From Mactromeris polynyma (lineage: Eukaryota; Mollusca; Bivalvia; Venerida; Mactridae), in the NCBI GenBank assembly GCA_032209605.1, contig JASFXZ010000043.1:1412819-1476818 (forward strand): 64,000 nucleotides of DNA, written 5' to 3'. Shown piece after piece: positions 1-10,729 of the stretch. Each line of letters starts with the position of its first letter. Position 1 is the first letter of the stretch. The notes beneath the pieces were generated by a model. That model ran no database searches, was not told where the DNA came from, and saw only the letters and a program-made list of their open reading frames with translations. Made by a program: the position numbers and the translations under genes.

Positions 1-749
1 AAGAATTTCCAATAAAATTAAACATCATTTAAGCGCATCTACAGCTTCACTAGAAAATTATCGAAAATTATACATGGGTGTTATCACCACTCTACACCGT
101 ATGTTATGTTATAAATACATATGTATGAAAACGGTATATGTAGTGACAAGTCTGTCGTCTTGAAATAATCAATGGTGTCTGCCTAGACTGTGTATTGTTA
201 TTGAGTAATAGTGAAAAGAGATTTTCAATTATACATGTACTTGCTTAAATGTACTTCAATCGATGCGTTGGTTTCCTTTGATTTGTTGTAACTATAGCAA
301 CGACGCTATATATATAGTATATATAAGTAGGTGGATAAAGAGACAATGTGTGTCATTTATAAAATAATGGGTGACCGACTCTTCAATTCCTGAACTTACT
401 ATCAGCTCTATTAATACATGTACATCATCATTGTACAGAAGCGACAATAAGACTGGTGAACGATTCAATACAAGTATAGTCATGCATTGCTATTTGGTGT
501 ATCGATGGATACGACTCATTCACAGACTGGTACCGTAAAATACCACAGTGTTATATCATACTCTTCAAATACTGAAGTACAAGGGACACCAGTCTAGCAG
601 ATATATTGATTAATTACGTTGATGATGATTTAAGTATTGAAGTTACATAAAGCTTGTCAATGATTACAATAAACTAAATCAGAAGAAGACATATTGGCTT
701 GAAAATCCACTGAAACAAAATCACGAATGTATTTCGGTTGATTGCAACT
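1..749. other. Non-coding stretch upstream of PDZ exon
   Basis: AT-rich sequence without a convincing exon, repeat array or RNA gene. It is probably an intron of the active-zone scaffold gene whose PDZ exon lies at 1733, because that exon begins in mid-domain and needs an upstream exon. Only short accidental open frames were seen. Confidence 0.5.
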
Positions 750-972
750 TAACGTGGCCGAGTTCGAAGGTTCGAATCCTGGTTGAGGTCCGTTCTGATA
801 TGGCCGGTTGGTGAGCCGCCAGCTAGTTAATAAATAATGACCATCTTGTGCCTATTTGCCTAGTGCATGGCATTAAAGGATTGGAATGGGGAAGTGAATG
901 TGTTCAGAAAGTTGGTGTCTCTTAAGTAAAAAATGCTGACCCTTTAGATAGGGGTGACAATAAAATAAATAA
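750..972 (+). repeat. tRNA-derived SINE fragment
   Basis: Seen: a good RNA polymerase III B-box, GGTTCGAATCC, at 769-779, preceded by a tRNA-like GTGGCCGAG stretch. A non-tRNA body of about 180 bp follows and ends in an A-rich AATAAATAAA tail. This layout is typical of tRNA-derived SINEs. The 5' end (A-box) looks truncated or degraded, so it is unlikely to be an active copy. Confidence 0.5.
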
Positions 973-1672
973 ACACTTTTATATAATATAGAGGTACGTG
1001 TATGTAGATACTTTTATATAATATAGAGGTACGTGTATGTAGATACTTTTATATAATATAGAGGTACGTGTATGTAGATACTTTTATATAATATAGAGGT
1101 ACGTGTATGTAGATACTTTTATATAATATAGAGGTACGTGTATGTAGATACTTTTATATAATATAGAGGTACGTGTATGTAGATACTTTTATATAATATA
1201 GAGGTACGTGTATGAAGATACTTTTATATAATATAGAGGTACGTGTATGTAGATACTTTTATATAATATAGAGGTACGTGTATGTAGATACTTTTATATA
1301 ATATAGAGGTACGTGTATGTAGATACTTTTATATAATATAGAGGTACGTGTATGTAGATACTTTTATATAATATAGAGGTACGTGTATGTAGATACTTTT
1401 ATATAATATAGAGGTACGTGTATGTAGATACTTTTATATAATATAGAGGTACGTGTATGTAGATACTTTTATATAATATAGAGGTACGTGTATGAAGATA
1501 CTTTTATATAATATAGAGGTACGTGTATGTAGATACTTTTATATAATATAGAGGTACGTGTATGTAGATACTTTTATATAATATAGAGGTACGTGTATGT
1601 AGATACTTTTATATAATATAGAGGTACGTGTATGTAGATACTTTTATATAATATAGAGGTACGTGTATGTAG
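973..1672. repeat. 35-bp minisatellite, about 20 copies
   Basis: Near-perfect tandem repeat; each unit contains TTTTATATAATATAGAGGTA and then CGTGTATGTAGATAC. Two units carry the same variant (TATGAAG for TATGTAG) exactly 280 bp apart (about 1211 and 1491), so a block of eight units was probably duplicated. It lies directly between the SINE tail and the PDZ exon. Confidence 0.95.
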
Positions 1673-1732
1673 GTTTGGAAATATTTACAAAAGTATATCT
1701 ACGAATGTGAACAACGCTCCTATCTGTTACAG

Positions 1733-1844
1733 GGGACCAGGTGCTTGAATGGAACGGTATATGTCTCACAGGGAAGTCGTACGAAGAAGTTCTACAAATA
1801 ATATCACAAGCCCCAAATGGAGAAGTCGAGCTAGTTATCAGACC
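1733..1844 (+). CDS. Piccolo/Fife/RIM-like protein, exon with C-terminal half of PDZ domain
   Basis: The acceptor CTGTTACAG precedes 1733 and the donor GTGAGT starts at 1845. Two bases complete a codon begun in an unseen upstream exon. The translation starts [20 protein letters not shown] and continues to VELVIRP, the second half of a PDZ domain (the strand-helix-strand part after the GD turn). The EWNG and SYEEV stretches resemble the PDZ domains of RIM and Piccolo/Fife active-zone scaffolds. The exon ends in phase 2 (CC), completed by the next exon as proline. The first half of the PDZ domain lies before the window. Naming the family rests mainly on the C2 domain downstream; RIM is the main alternative. 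Confidence 0.85.
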
Positions 1845-2778
1845 GTGAGTATCTTGTTACCATAGGAGATTGTCACGAGTTCTCGCCCATTGTCACCATC
1901 TTCTTCAGTAATCACATTCCTATATTAGAGAACTCCCGCGATGTGGTTAAAATACTGAGCACACTCAGAAGTCGGAACTACTTTTTACATGTTATATTTA
2001 CGTTAAAAACTGGTATAAACATCTTGAATGCGTCTACCAAAGGCCGACTGGAACCCAACAAGGGTTGGCTGGTTGACCACGTCGGATGTGAGCTGTTTCC
2101 AGACTACTATTATTCTACTCACTGAAGCCAGTTTCGGTGTGAAGTTTATTGTTTTGAATTCTATGGGGCCACGTGTTTATAATTAGGTCACCGGTGCATA
2201 CGTATAAACTTATTAACAAGTTTTACGTGGGTGTCGTTTCAAACGTATCAAAATGAAGTCTTAAGGCCATTTTGTGTTAATATTTCAAGATAATCGATTA
2301 ATTTTGAATACGGTCCCTCCTGTGACGTAGATTATACATAAGGAATACACAACTGTAGTCTGCTGAATGACTGCATGAAGTCAGGAAATTATCCTACACA
2401 GTAAATTCCAGGCAATTTATAAACGTATTATGTTGGAGGCAATGAGAAAATGAGTAATTTTAACCCTGATTAGAGAATACTTTTTTCAAATGTAACATGC
2501 TCATGTGCAATAGGTGTGTATGTATACATACAACGATTTCTTGATATACCACGGAAACCTGTTTAGCGCGATGATTATTTAGCGAATCACCTTGTCCAGG
2601 AGTTATTAGCAAGAACTTAAGTTAAAGAAAAAGTCAATTTATGGTCTCGTTTTTTAGCAAAACTATGCTGTAGTTATGAATTATTAAGTTCATCCAATCG
2701 CGAATATTACCGAAAATGTAAGACCCGTGAGATATACACGTTTTACAGTTTTGTCATTTCTGTCCTTCTTCTCTTTAG
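1845..2778. other. Intron
   Basis: No array or exon was seen. Near its start (about 1864-1890) is the motif GGAGATTGTCACGAGTTCTC. The same motif forms the ends of the inverted-repeat transposon at 12086-13525, so this is probably a remnant of that family. Confidence 0.6.
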
Positions 2779-2873
2779 AAATCAAAATCCGAGGAAAGTG
2801 CTAGGGGACACAACTGCACAAGCACCGAGTTGTCATTCTTCATATGATAATCTTGAAAGTGATGAGGAAAGCG
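2779..2873 (+). CDS. Active-zone scaffold, linker exon
   Basis: The acceptor TTCTCTTTAG and donor GTAGGT flank it, and its phase fits both neighbours (phase 2 in, phase 1 out). It encodes PNQNPRKVLGDTTAQAPSCH and then an acidic SSYDNLESDEESG stretch. It shows no domain and is a flexible linker after the PDZ domain. A 28-bp minisatellite begins about 50 bp after its donor. Confidence 0.75.
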
Positions 2874-2924
2874 GTAGGTATTTTATATCCGCCAACTGAA
2901 ATGGTCTCTCCTCGTACCTTTCTA

Positions 2925-3544
2925 ATTCTACAGTAAACGTTTAACACCACATATTCTACAGTAAACGTTTAACACCACATATTCTACAGTAAACGTTTAA
3001 CACCACATATTCTACAGTAAACGTTTAACACCACATATTCTACAGTAAACGTTTAACACCACATATTCTACAGTAAACGTTTAACACCACATATTCTACA
3101 GTAAACGTTTAACACCACATATTCTACAGTAAACGTTTAACACCACATATTCTACAGTAAACGTTTAACACCACATATTCTACAGTAAACGTTTAACACC
3201 ACATATTCTACAGTAAACGTTTAACACCACATATTCTACAGTAAACGTTTAACACCACATATTCTACAGTAAACGTTTAACACCACATATTCTACAGTAA
3301 ACGTTTAACACCACATATTCTACAGTAAACGTTTAACACCACATATTCTACAGTAAACGTTTAACACCACATATTCTACAGTAAACGTTTAACACCACAT
3401 ATTCTACAGTAAACGTTTAACACCACATATTCTACAGTAAACGTTTAACACCACATATTCTACAGTAAACGTTTAACACCACATATTCTACAGTAAACGT
3501 TTAACACCACATATTCTACAGTAAACGTTTAACACCACATATTA
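2925..3544. repeat. 28-bp minisatellite, about 22 copies
   Basis: Almost identical units containing ATTCTACAGTAAACGTTTAA followed by CACCACAT. It lies in the intron after the linker exon, starting about 50 bp downstream of the splice donor. The near identity of units implies recent expansion or gene conversion. There are no spacers, so it is not a CRISPR array. Confidence 0.95.
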
Positions 3545-4150
3545 TGCTAGTTTAAACATCTGTATTGTTATGAACAATGGAATCAAACAGTGTTGGTTAT
3601 TTCATGGAACTTACATCATCAATTAGCTTTAAATGGACACTTTACAAAGCTTTAAATATCTTAGCTTTAACATATATCATATATATGTTATATTACATGT
3701 ACAGTAAAGTCAGTATTAAGATCAACTCAAAATTAACAACACAATGTTCAAGTCTATTTTACTTATTTGTTATTCGTTCTACCTCATTATTAGGACCATT
3801 TCAATAAGAAGACCAGTAGTTAAGAGGGTGGTCTTATTATTGAGGCTTTACTGAAAACCCGAAACACTTCAGTTCATGTCGATTTCTTTTCGGTACTTTA
3901 TGATTCTTGACTGGGTTTAACGATACTGGGATTCAAGTAAGGCACGAAATTTACGTGAATAAGCGCGGGGTTTTGATCATTCGAGGTTTACTATACAAAG
4001 CGAGAAGACGTTTATAAATATTAGTTCTGCAAATTACAATGATAGTATATCGTATATTAATTTGAAGATCATTAAGAGGAGATGGTCAGACATATGATGT
4101 AAATACATATATATGTTGTACTTGATTTTAATTATCAAAGTCTACCGCAT
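3545..4150. other. Intron with MITE-like remnant
   Basis: Mostly unrecognised AT-rich sequence. At about 3785-3865 it has a 'GGTGGTCTTATTATTGAGGC' stretch related to the complete MITE at 10027-10191, so a diverged or truncated copy of that family is present. The short open frame at 3577-3807 has no recognisable content. Confidence 0.5.
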
Positions 4151-4293
4151 TAGTACTCAGAAGTCAGGGGGCGAGAGCCTATTCGCTGGTCAGTGCATGG
4201 ATTCTCCCTACCTCCCCCCTCACCAAAAGAAAGAGAGAGGTGGGGCTGCCGGCCGGTGCGCAGTACATGATTTGCCTGTCTTCCTGAGTACTA
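4151..4293. mobile_element. Small inverted-repeat element (MITE candidate)
   Basis: Starts with TAGTACTCAGAAGTCAGG and ends with the near reverse complement, CCTGTCTTCCTGAGTACTA, giving imperfect terminal inverted repeats of about 18 bp around a GC-richer core of about 105 bp. The size and TIRs suggest a MITE. No target duplication could be assigned and the superfamily is unknown. Confidence 0.5.
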
Positions 4294-4599
4294 AGGATAC
4301 GTATTTCCCCTTAAATGGTATTATAATAATATGATGAATAGCCAAACAACTTTGATATATTGATATGCATAGTGCATACACCATTATGTAATAATTGTAA
4401 ATGTAACCTCGTTTTTCGAAAAGTAGTAGACCGCCACCTGTACACATATGTTGTGTTGAGTTGTTTGTTAGGTTGAACATGGACTATAAGAAAGAAAACA
4501 TTTATTTTGGGACGAACGAAGCGAGGGAGAAAATAAAACATATTCATTTTACGTCGATCGTAAGTTATTAAATGTATAGCTTATATTAATCACTATCAA

Positions 4600-4745
4600 T
4601 GATTGTTGTCTTGGTTTCTGACCAGTACTCGGGCCTTATTTAGGGTCTGTTTAGACGGCCAAAAAATCACCTCACGGACGGGTTCGAGGCCCCTAGCGTC
4701 GGAGTTTGGAGAAGGGAGCTCTACCACTTGATCACCATGCCTCAG
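4600..4745 (-). repeat. tRNA-derived SINE fragment
   Basis: Read on the minus strand it contains an A-box-like GTGATCAAGTGGTAGAGC and, about 30 bp later, a B-box-like GGCCTCGAACCCG, the spacing of a tRNA internal promoter. The surrounding sequence does not fold into an intact tRNA, so a SINE head or tRNA pseudogene is more likely. It sits just upstream of the long disordered exon. Confidence 0.45.
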
Positions 4746-4842
4746 AGCTTTAGTTAGTTCAATTTTTAATTGTATTGGATAGCCAAGAAAAAATGACAAT
4801 GAATTCCATTAAATACACGCAACTAATTTATTATTGTTTCAG

Positions 4843-5585
4843 AAATCAAACGAAAACCCTCACAGCAACAAGGTGTTGACCCTAAGCAACTTGCCGCCAC
4901 ATTGGAGGGTATTGAAGAGGACGAATCTCCGTGTATGTCACATTCTTCCTCACAACACGACTACAACACTGCAAGCGCATCTTCAGGATGCAGTTCACCA
5001 CTCTCTGAACCTACTTCAACGTCTTCTGATCAAAAACGTAATAAACGAGTGGTTGCCACAGCGACGGCGTCAATTTCATCACCAACGCCGTTTCAAAAAA
5101 TAACCGTAACTGCGTCCGCCAATAACCACGGCCGTTACGGTAGTCAAGGTCATTTGCAGACTTGTTCTCCAGACCATGCATATAAAATGACGCAGTCTGC
5201 GTCAGAGTACATGAACCGGTCTGAAAATGAGCCTCGGCCTCGAACTCCTAGCACTCCCAACAAAAAACCCCGACCCCCACCGAGAAATAAATCAGCATCT
5301 TCATTAGAACCTCCCAGTCCCCGGGCAATCACACCGACATATTCAAGAACATCTCCTAGATTAAACGAAAGACAAAGTAGCGAAAAGATTGAACAAAAGA
5401 AAGCAAAAGAGCCATTGAATCAGCAATCAAATTCGTTCGACGACTTTATTAGGATGTCTCATCACGCTGGCGTTGGTGACCGACAGATGTCGCCGTCGAA
5501 AAAACCATCAAAGCGAGGCTTATCTGTGTCATCCACGGAATTAGCGAAAAGAAAGGGATCGGAATCTGAAGATGAAATAAAAAAG
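4843..5585 (+). CDS. Active-zone scaffold, long Ser/Pro/Lys-rich disordered exon
   Basis: The acceptor TTATTGTTTCAG precedes 4843. With the previous phase it reads E-IKRKPSQQQGVDPKQLAAT and continues open for about 247 codons. The composition is low-complexity: Ser-rich, then basic and proline-rich (RPRTPSTPNKKPRPPPRNKS), then Lys/Glu-rich at the end (KRKGSESEDEIKK). The proline-rich patch could bind SH3 or similar domains, as linkers of active-zone scaffolds do (inference). The open frame runs on to a stop at 5603. I end the exon at the donor AAAAG/GTAGAC at 5585 because the C2 domain downstream continues in the matching phase 0. If that donor were skipped, the protein would stop six codons later, a possible short isoform. 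Confidence 0.8.
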
Positions 5586-5988
5586 GTAGACGTACGCGAA
5601 TAAAAAGTTCAATCACTTCTTGCAGTTGTATTGGAGTTCTGACAACTCTTTTAATTCATGAGTATTATTTGTTTCATTGTTGGTGCTTAATATTACTTCA
5701 ACAATTAAAGACGCTGAACCAGGCAGAGATTGTGTTTGTATGCAACAGTTTGTTCACATGAGACTTCACGATTGACCTCCCTTCATCACTGCTATAAGTA
5801 TCTCCCTTTATCTCTTCTGTATAAATAGACATTTACTATAGAAGATGTAAAAGGAGAGAGCTCAATATGGACAAAGGGAAAGAACTCGTGACAATATACA
5901 GTGGTTTTGTCATATTCATATAGATTATAAAAATTGTATTATTCAAAAGCTAGTGCATATATTTACAGTCTTACAAATATATTTTCAG
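5586..5988. other. Intron
   Basis: No exon seen. Around 5850-5905 there are GGAGAGAGCTC and GAACTCGTGACAATA motifs related to the inverted-repeat element family at 12086-13525, probably a degraded copy. Confidence 0.5.
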
Positions 5989-6036
5989 TCACCGAAGGGT
6001 TTCAATCGCGGCAACCGGCAAATGGGGGATATACAG
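5989..6036 (+). CDS. Active-zone scaffold, 16-codon exon leading into C2 domain
   Basis: A 48-bp exon in phase 0 at both ends (acceptor ATATTTTCAG, donor GTAAAT). It encodes SPKGFNRGNRQMGDIQ. The last residues, GDIQ, join the next exon's LQLHHD to give the first strand of the C2 domain, matching the GEIQLQ-type start of Piccolo C2A. Being a multiple of three it could be skipped without a frameshift. Confidence 0.75.
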
Positions 6037-6292
6037 GTAAATATAATATATAAATGTGTTGCTTGATGACTTTAATGTACACATAAAGTTTGTCACTTAT
6101 GACGATATAAATCTTGATGAACGAAATTATGACGACCTTTTCCATACTTCCGTCAAGTTATTGGTTTAAGTTATATTTGAATAAGTTATATCTTTAAACT
6201 AATACAATAGTTTTATATGAATTAGACAAACTGATTATTGTATACGAGATTCTTTAATTCAAATAAATAAATCATTAAACCATAATAATGGT

Positions 6293-8438
6293 CTTAGATC
6301 CATACTGTCTTAAGTACAATGTAAGCTCTTAGATCCATACTGTCTTAAGTACAATGTAAGCTCTTAGATCCATACTGTCTTAAGTACAATGTAAGCTCCT
6401 AGATCCATACTGTCTTAAGTACAATGTAAGCTCTTAGATCCATACTGTCTTAAGTACAATGTAAGCTCTTAGATCCATACTGTCTTAAGTACAATGTAAG
6501 CTCTTAGATCCATACTGTCTTAAGTACAATGTAAGCTCTTAGATCCATACTGTCTTAAGTACAATGTAAGCTCTTAGCTCCATACTGTCTTAAGTACAAT
6601 GTAAGCTCTTAGCTCCATACTGTCTTAAGTACAATGTAAGCTCTTAGATCCATACTGTCTTAAGTACAATGTAAGCTCTTAGATCCATACTGTCTTAAGT
6701 ACAATGTAAGCTCTTAGATCCATACTGTCTTAAGTACAATGTAAGCTCTTAGATCCATACTGTCTTAAGTACAATGTAAGCTCTTAGATCCGTACTGTCT
6801 TAAGTACAATGTAAGCTCTTAGATCCATACTGTCTTAAGTACAATGTAAGCTCTTAGATCCATACTGTCTTAAGTACAATGTAAGCTCTTAGATCCGTAC
6901 TGTCTTAAGTACAATGTAAGCTCTGAGATCCATACTGTCTTAAGTACAATGTAAGCTCTTAGATCCATACTGTCTTAAGTACAATGTAAGCTCTTAGATC
7001 CATACTGTCTTAAGTACAATGTAAGCGCTTAGATCCATACTGTCTTAAGTACAATGTAAGCTCTTAGATCCATACTGTCTTAAGTACAATGTAAGCTCTT
7101 AGATCCATACTGTCTTAAGTACAATGTAAGCTCTTAGATCCATACTGTCTTAAGTACAATGTAAGCTCTTAGATCCATACTGTCTTAAGTACAATGTAAG
7201 CTCTTAGATCCATACTGTCTTAAGTACAATGTAAGCTCTTAGATCCATACTGTCTTAAGTACAATGTAAGCTCTTAGATCCATACTGTCTTAAGTACAAT
7301 GTAAGCTCTTAGCTCCATACTGTCTTAAGTACAATGTAAGCTCTTAGCTCCATACTGTCTTAAGTACAATGTAAGCTCTTAGATCCATACTGTCTTAAGT
7401 ACAATGTAAGCTCTTAGATCCATACTGTCTTAAGTACAATGTAAGCTCTTAGATCCATACTGTCTTAAGTACAATGTAAGCTCTTAGATCCATACTGTCT
7501 TAAGTACAATGTAAGCTCTTAGATCCATACTGTCTTAAGTACAATGTAAGCTCTTAGATCCATACTGTCTTAAGTACAATGTAAGCTCTTAGCTCCATAC
7601 TGTCTTAAGTACAATGTAAGCTCTTAGATCCATACTGTCTTAATTACAATGTAAGCTCTTAGATCCATACTGTCTTAAGTACAATGTAAGCTCTTAGATC
7701 CATACTGTCTTAAGTACAATGTAAGCTCTTAGATCCATACTGTCTTAAGTACAATGTAAGCTCTTAGGTCCATACTGTCTTAAGTACAATGTAAGCTCTT
7801 AGATCCATACTGTCCTAAGTACAATGTAAGCTCTTAGCTCCATACTGTCTTAAGTACAATGTAAGCTCTTAGATCCATACTGTCTTAAGTACAATGTAAG
7901 CTCTTAGATCCATACTGTCTTAAGTACAATGTAAGCTCTTAGATCCATACTGTCTTAAGTACAATGTAAGCTCTTAGATCCATACTGTCTTAAGTACAAT
8001 GTAAGCTCTTAGATCCATACTGTCTTAAGTACAATGTAAGCTCTTAGATCCATACTGTCTTAAGTACAATGTAAGCTCTTAGATCCATACTGTCTTAAGT
8101 ACAATGTAAGCTCTTAGATCCGTACTGTCTTAAGTACAATGTAAGCTCTTAGATCCATACTGTCTTAAGTACAATGTAAGCTCTTAGATCCATACTGTCT
8201 TAAGTACAATGTAAGCTCTTAGATCCATACTGTCTTAAGTACAATGTAAGCTCTTAGATCCATACTGTCTTAAGTACAATGTAAGCTCTTAGATCCATAC
8301 TGTCTTAAGTACAATGTAAGCTCTTAGATCCATACTGTCTTAAGTACAATGTAAGCTCCTATATCCATACTGTCTTAAGTACAATGTAAGCTCCTAGATC
8401 CATACTGTCTTAAGTACAATGTAAGCTCCTAGATCCAT
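6293..8438. repeat. 35-bp minisatellite, about 61 copies
   Basis: Tandem units containing AGATCCATACTGTCTTAAGT and then ACAATGTAAGCTCTT. Variants (AGCTCC, CGTACTG) are scattered. One pair of AGCTCC variants at 6576 and 6611 recurs at 7311 and 7346, exactly 735 bp (21 units) later, showing block duplication. It fills most of the intron before the first C2 exon. Confidence 0.95.
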
Positions 8439-8792
8439 TCTTATTTTCAACGGACACCTCTATTCCCCTCTCGAGTATTAACCCCTCAACAAAATTGGCT
8501 CCAAAAAGCGTTTTGCTCTAAAGAGGTTGCTTTGCAATAGATCTGCCTTCACTCTGGCAAGCGTGTAATTGTGCGAGGGCTGATCATTAAGTTCGTGGAA
8601 AAATGTTTGTAAGATGTACACCAGTTCTTATTTTTGATATGAAATGTTAAAATGATATGTATTAAACAGTCATCAACATCATGTTGGGATTATTTACATT
8701 TAAAATCCTAGTATTTCTTTACATCACAATGACAAACCCTCGTAAGTCTATACTATGGCTATTATCTTTAGTATTTGTTATTTTTATTTTAG
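8439..8792. other. Intron remainder before C2 exon
   Basis: Unique AT-rich sequence ending in a pyrimidine-rich tract and acceptor (TTTTTATTTTAG). Nothing else recognised. Confidence 0.6.
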
Positions 8793-8923
8793 CTTCAGTT
8801 ACACCATGATCAAATAAATCATGAATTCAAAGTGAAAGTTATACAGGCACGGAACTTGTTACCGATGGATCTCAATGGACTGTCTGACCCATTTGTAAAG
8901 TTATACTTGCTACCTGGAAGATG
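8793..8923 (+). CDS. Piccolo/Fife-like C2 domain, exon 1 of 3
   Basis: The translation contains [20 protein letters not shown] followed by [11 protein letters not shown], closely matching the start of the Piccolo C2A domain: beta strands 1-3 and the first calcium-binding loop, with aspartates in [10 protein letters not shown]2 domains of this family bind calcium and phospholipid at presynaptic active zones. It enters in phase 0 and leaves in phase 2 (TG/GTAATA, completed as Cys). The exon boundary after LLPGR is where mammalian Piccolo C2A is alternatively spliced by a nine-residue insert (from memory of the literature). Its last ~31 bases and the donor are the founder of the 61-bp array that follows. 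Confidence 0.9.
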
Positions 8924-9926
8924 GTAATATTCTTTGTTATATGGTCGATGTTGTTGTAAAGGTATACTTGCTACCTTGAAGATGGTAATATTCTTTGTTA
9001 TATGGTCGATGTTGTTGTAAAGGTATACTTGCTACCTGGAAGATGGTAATATTCTTTGTTATATGGTCGATATTGTTGTAAAGGTATACTTGCTACCTGG
9101 AAGATGGTAATATTCTTTGTTATATGGTCGATATTGTTGTAAAGGTATACTTGCTACCTGGAAGATGGTAATATTCTTTGTTATATGGTCGATGTTGTTG
9201 TAAAGGTATACTTGCTACCTGGAAGATGGTAATATTCTTTGTTATATGGTCGATATTGTTGTAAAGGTATACTTGCTACCTGGAAGATGGTAATATTCTT
9301 TGTTATATGGTCGACGTTGTTGTAAAGGTATACTTGCTACCTGGAAGATGGTAATATTCTTTGTTATATGGTCGATGTTGTTGTAAAGGTATACTTGCTA
9401 CCTGGAAGATGGTAATATTCTTTGTTATATGGTCGATGTTGTTGTAAAGGTATACTTGCTACCTGGAAGATGGTAATATTCTTTGTTATATGGTCGATGT
9501 TGTTGTAAAGGTATACTTGCTACCTTGAAGATGGTAATATTCTTTGTTATATGGTCGATGTTGTTGTAAAGGTATACTTGCTACCTGGAAGATGGTAATA
9601 TTCTTTGTTATATGGTCGATGTTGTTGTAAAGGTATACTTGCTACCTGGAAGATGGTAATATTCTTTGTTATATGGTCGATATTAATGTAAAGGTATACT
9701 TGCTACCTGGAAGATGATAATATTCTTTGTTATATGGTCGATATTGATGTAAAGGTATACTTGCTACCTGGAAGATGGTAATATTCTTTGTTATATGGTC
9801 GATGTTGTTGTAAAGGTATACTTGCTACCTGGAAGATGGTAATATTCTTTGTTATATGGTCGATATTGTTGTAAAGGTATACTTGCTACCTGGAAGATGG
9901 TAATATTCTTTGTTATATGGTCGATA
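8893..9926. repeat. 61-bp minisatellite carrying the exon end and splice donor, about 17 copies
   Basis: The first unit overlaps the end of the C2 exon. Each later unit repeats TATACTTGCTACCTGGAAGATG followed by GTAATATTCTTTGTTATATG, that is about 31 exon-like bases, the GT donor and about 30 intron bases. The exon-like part still reads VKVYLLPGR in most copies. Differences between units are few (TTG for TGG, GATATT for GATGTT). Confidence 0.95.
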
Positions 9927-10026
9927 ATGTTGTCGTCGTTGTTGTTGTTTCAGAAGTCCGTTATATCACAGTTCACGATATCGAATCAAATCGTGAAATC
10001 CAAAACTTCTTATTTGTGAAATTAGT

Positions 10027-10191
10027 TACGGTAAAACCTCAATTATAAGACCACCCTTTGGTCCCTTGAAAACTGGTCTTAATATTGAGGTGGTCTTAAT
10101 ATTGAGGTTGAATAAAGAGCGAAACAGTCAAAATGGACTTGAAATGTATGGTCTTAATTTTGAGGAGGTCTTCATGTGAGGTTTGACTGTA
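10027..10191. mobile_element. MITE with TA ends (Tc1/mariner-like style)
   Basis: Begins TACGGTAAAACCTCAATTAT and ends in a near reverse complement, TGTGAGGTTTGACTGTA, about 165 bp in all. Internally AATATTGAGGTGGTCTTAAT-type blocks repeat. TA at both ends and TACRGT termini suit Tc1/mariner-type MITEs (inference). A related fragment lies at about 3785-3865. Confidence 0.65.
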
Positions 10192-10729
10192 TTTCACATT
10201 TCATGAATTCACGTTTTGTTTTATAAAATCATGAAATCGTAAATCATGATATTAACATAATTATAAAGAATTCTGATTACATCTCAGCTATCATTACTAG
10301 TTATTTTTCTGCATATCAGTGAGTATATTTCCATTTGTGCTCGGGTATATTAGTAATGTAATATCGTTAACCATGAAAACAATCCACTTTTAAATCTTGA
10401 TGTTAAATCAACTTTACACTTGCGTAAAACCTAAAGGTATATATTATCTTCTTAGCAAATGGAAACGTAACACCTAACATTCCATTATTAATTTTATTTC
10501 TATATCAGATAGTTATTAATAACTAAGGCATTTAGAACTTAAATCTGACAGTTGAAGTAAATATACCGAGATTCAAGGTTTGATTACCAGTGCGCGAAAA
10601 TATTGTTCAGTAAAACATGCTTATAAAATAGAGAACACAGATAAAAAGAACGCTGGGATATTATTAACACATTTGAAATTGCAAAATGCACATTTTGCAT
10701 TGCAATTATTATGCATATAGCGAATAACT
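10192..10729. other. Intron, nothing recognised
   Basis: AT-rich unique sequence between the MITE and the 16-bp array. No exon, RNA gene or repeat was recognised. An alternative small C2 exon could lie here, but none could be identified. Confidence 0.5.

Noticed and set aside
2925..3544. 28-bp regular repeats resembling CRISPR repeats
   Set aside because: Units abut without spacers and the context is a eukaryotic intron.
4113..4547. Overlapping short ORFs on both strands
   Set aside because: They lie over a small inverted-repeat element and AT-rich DNA, and show no protein-like features.
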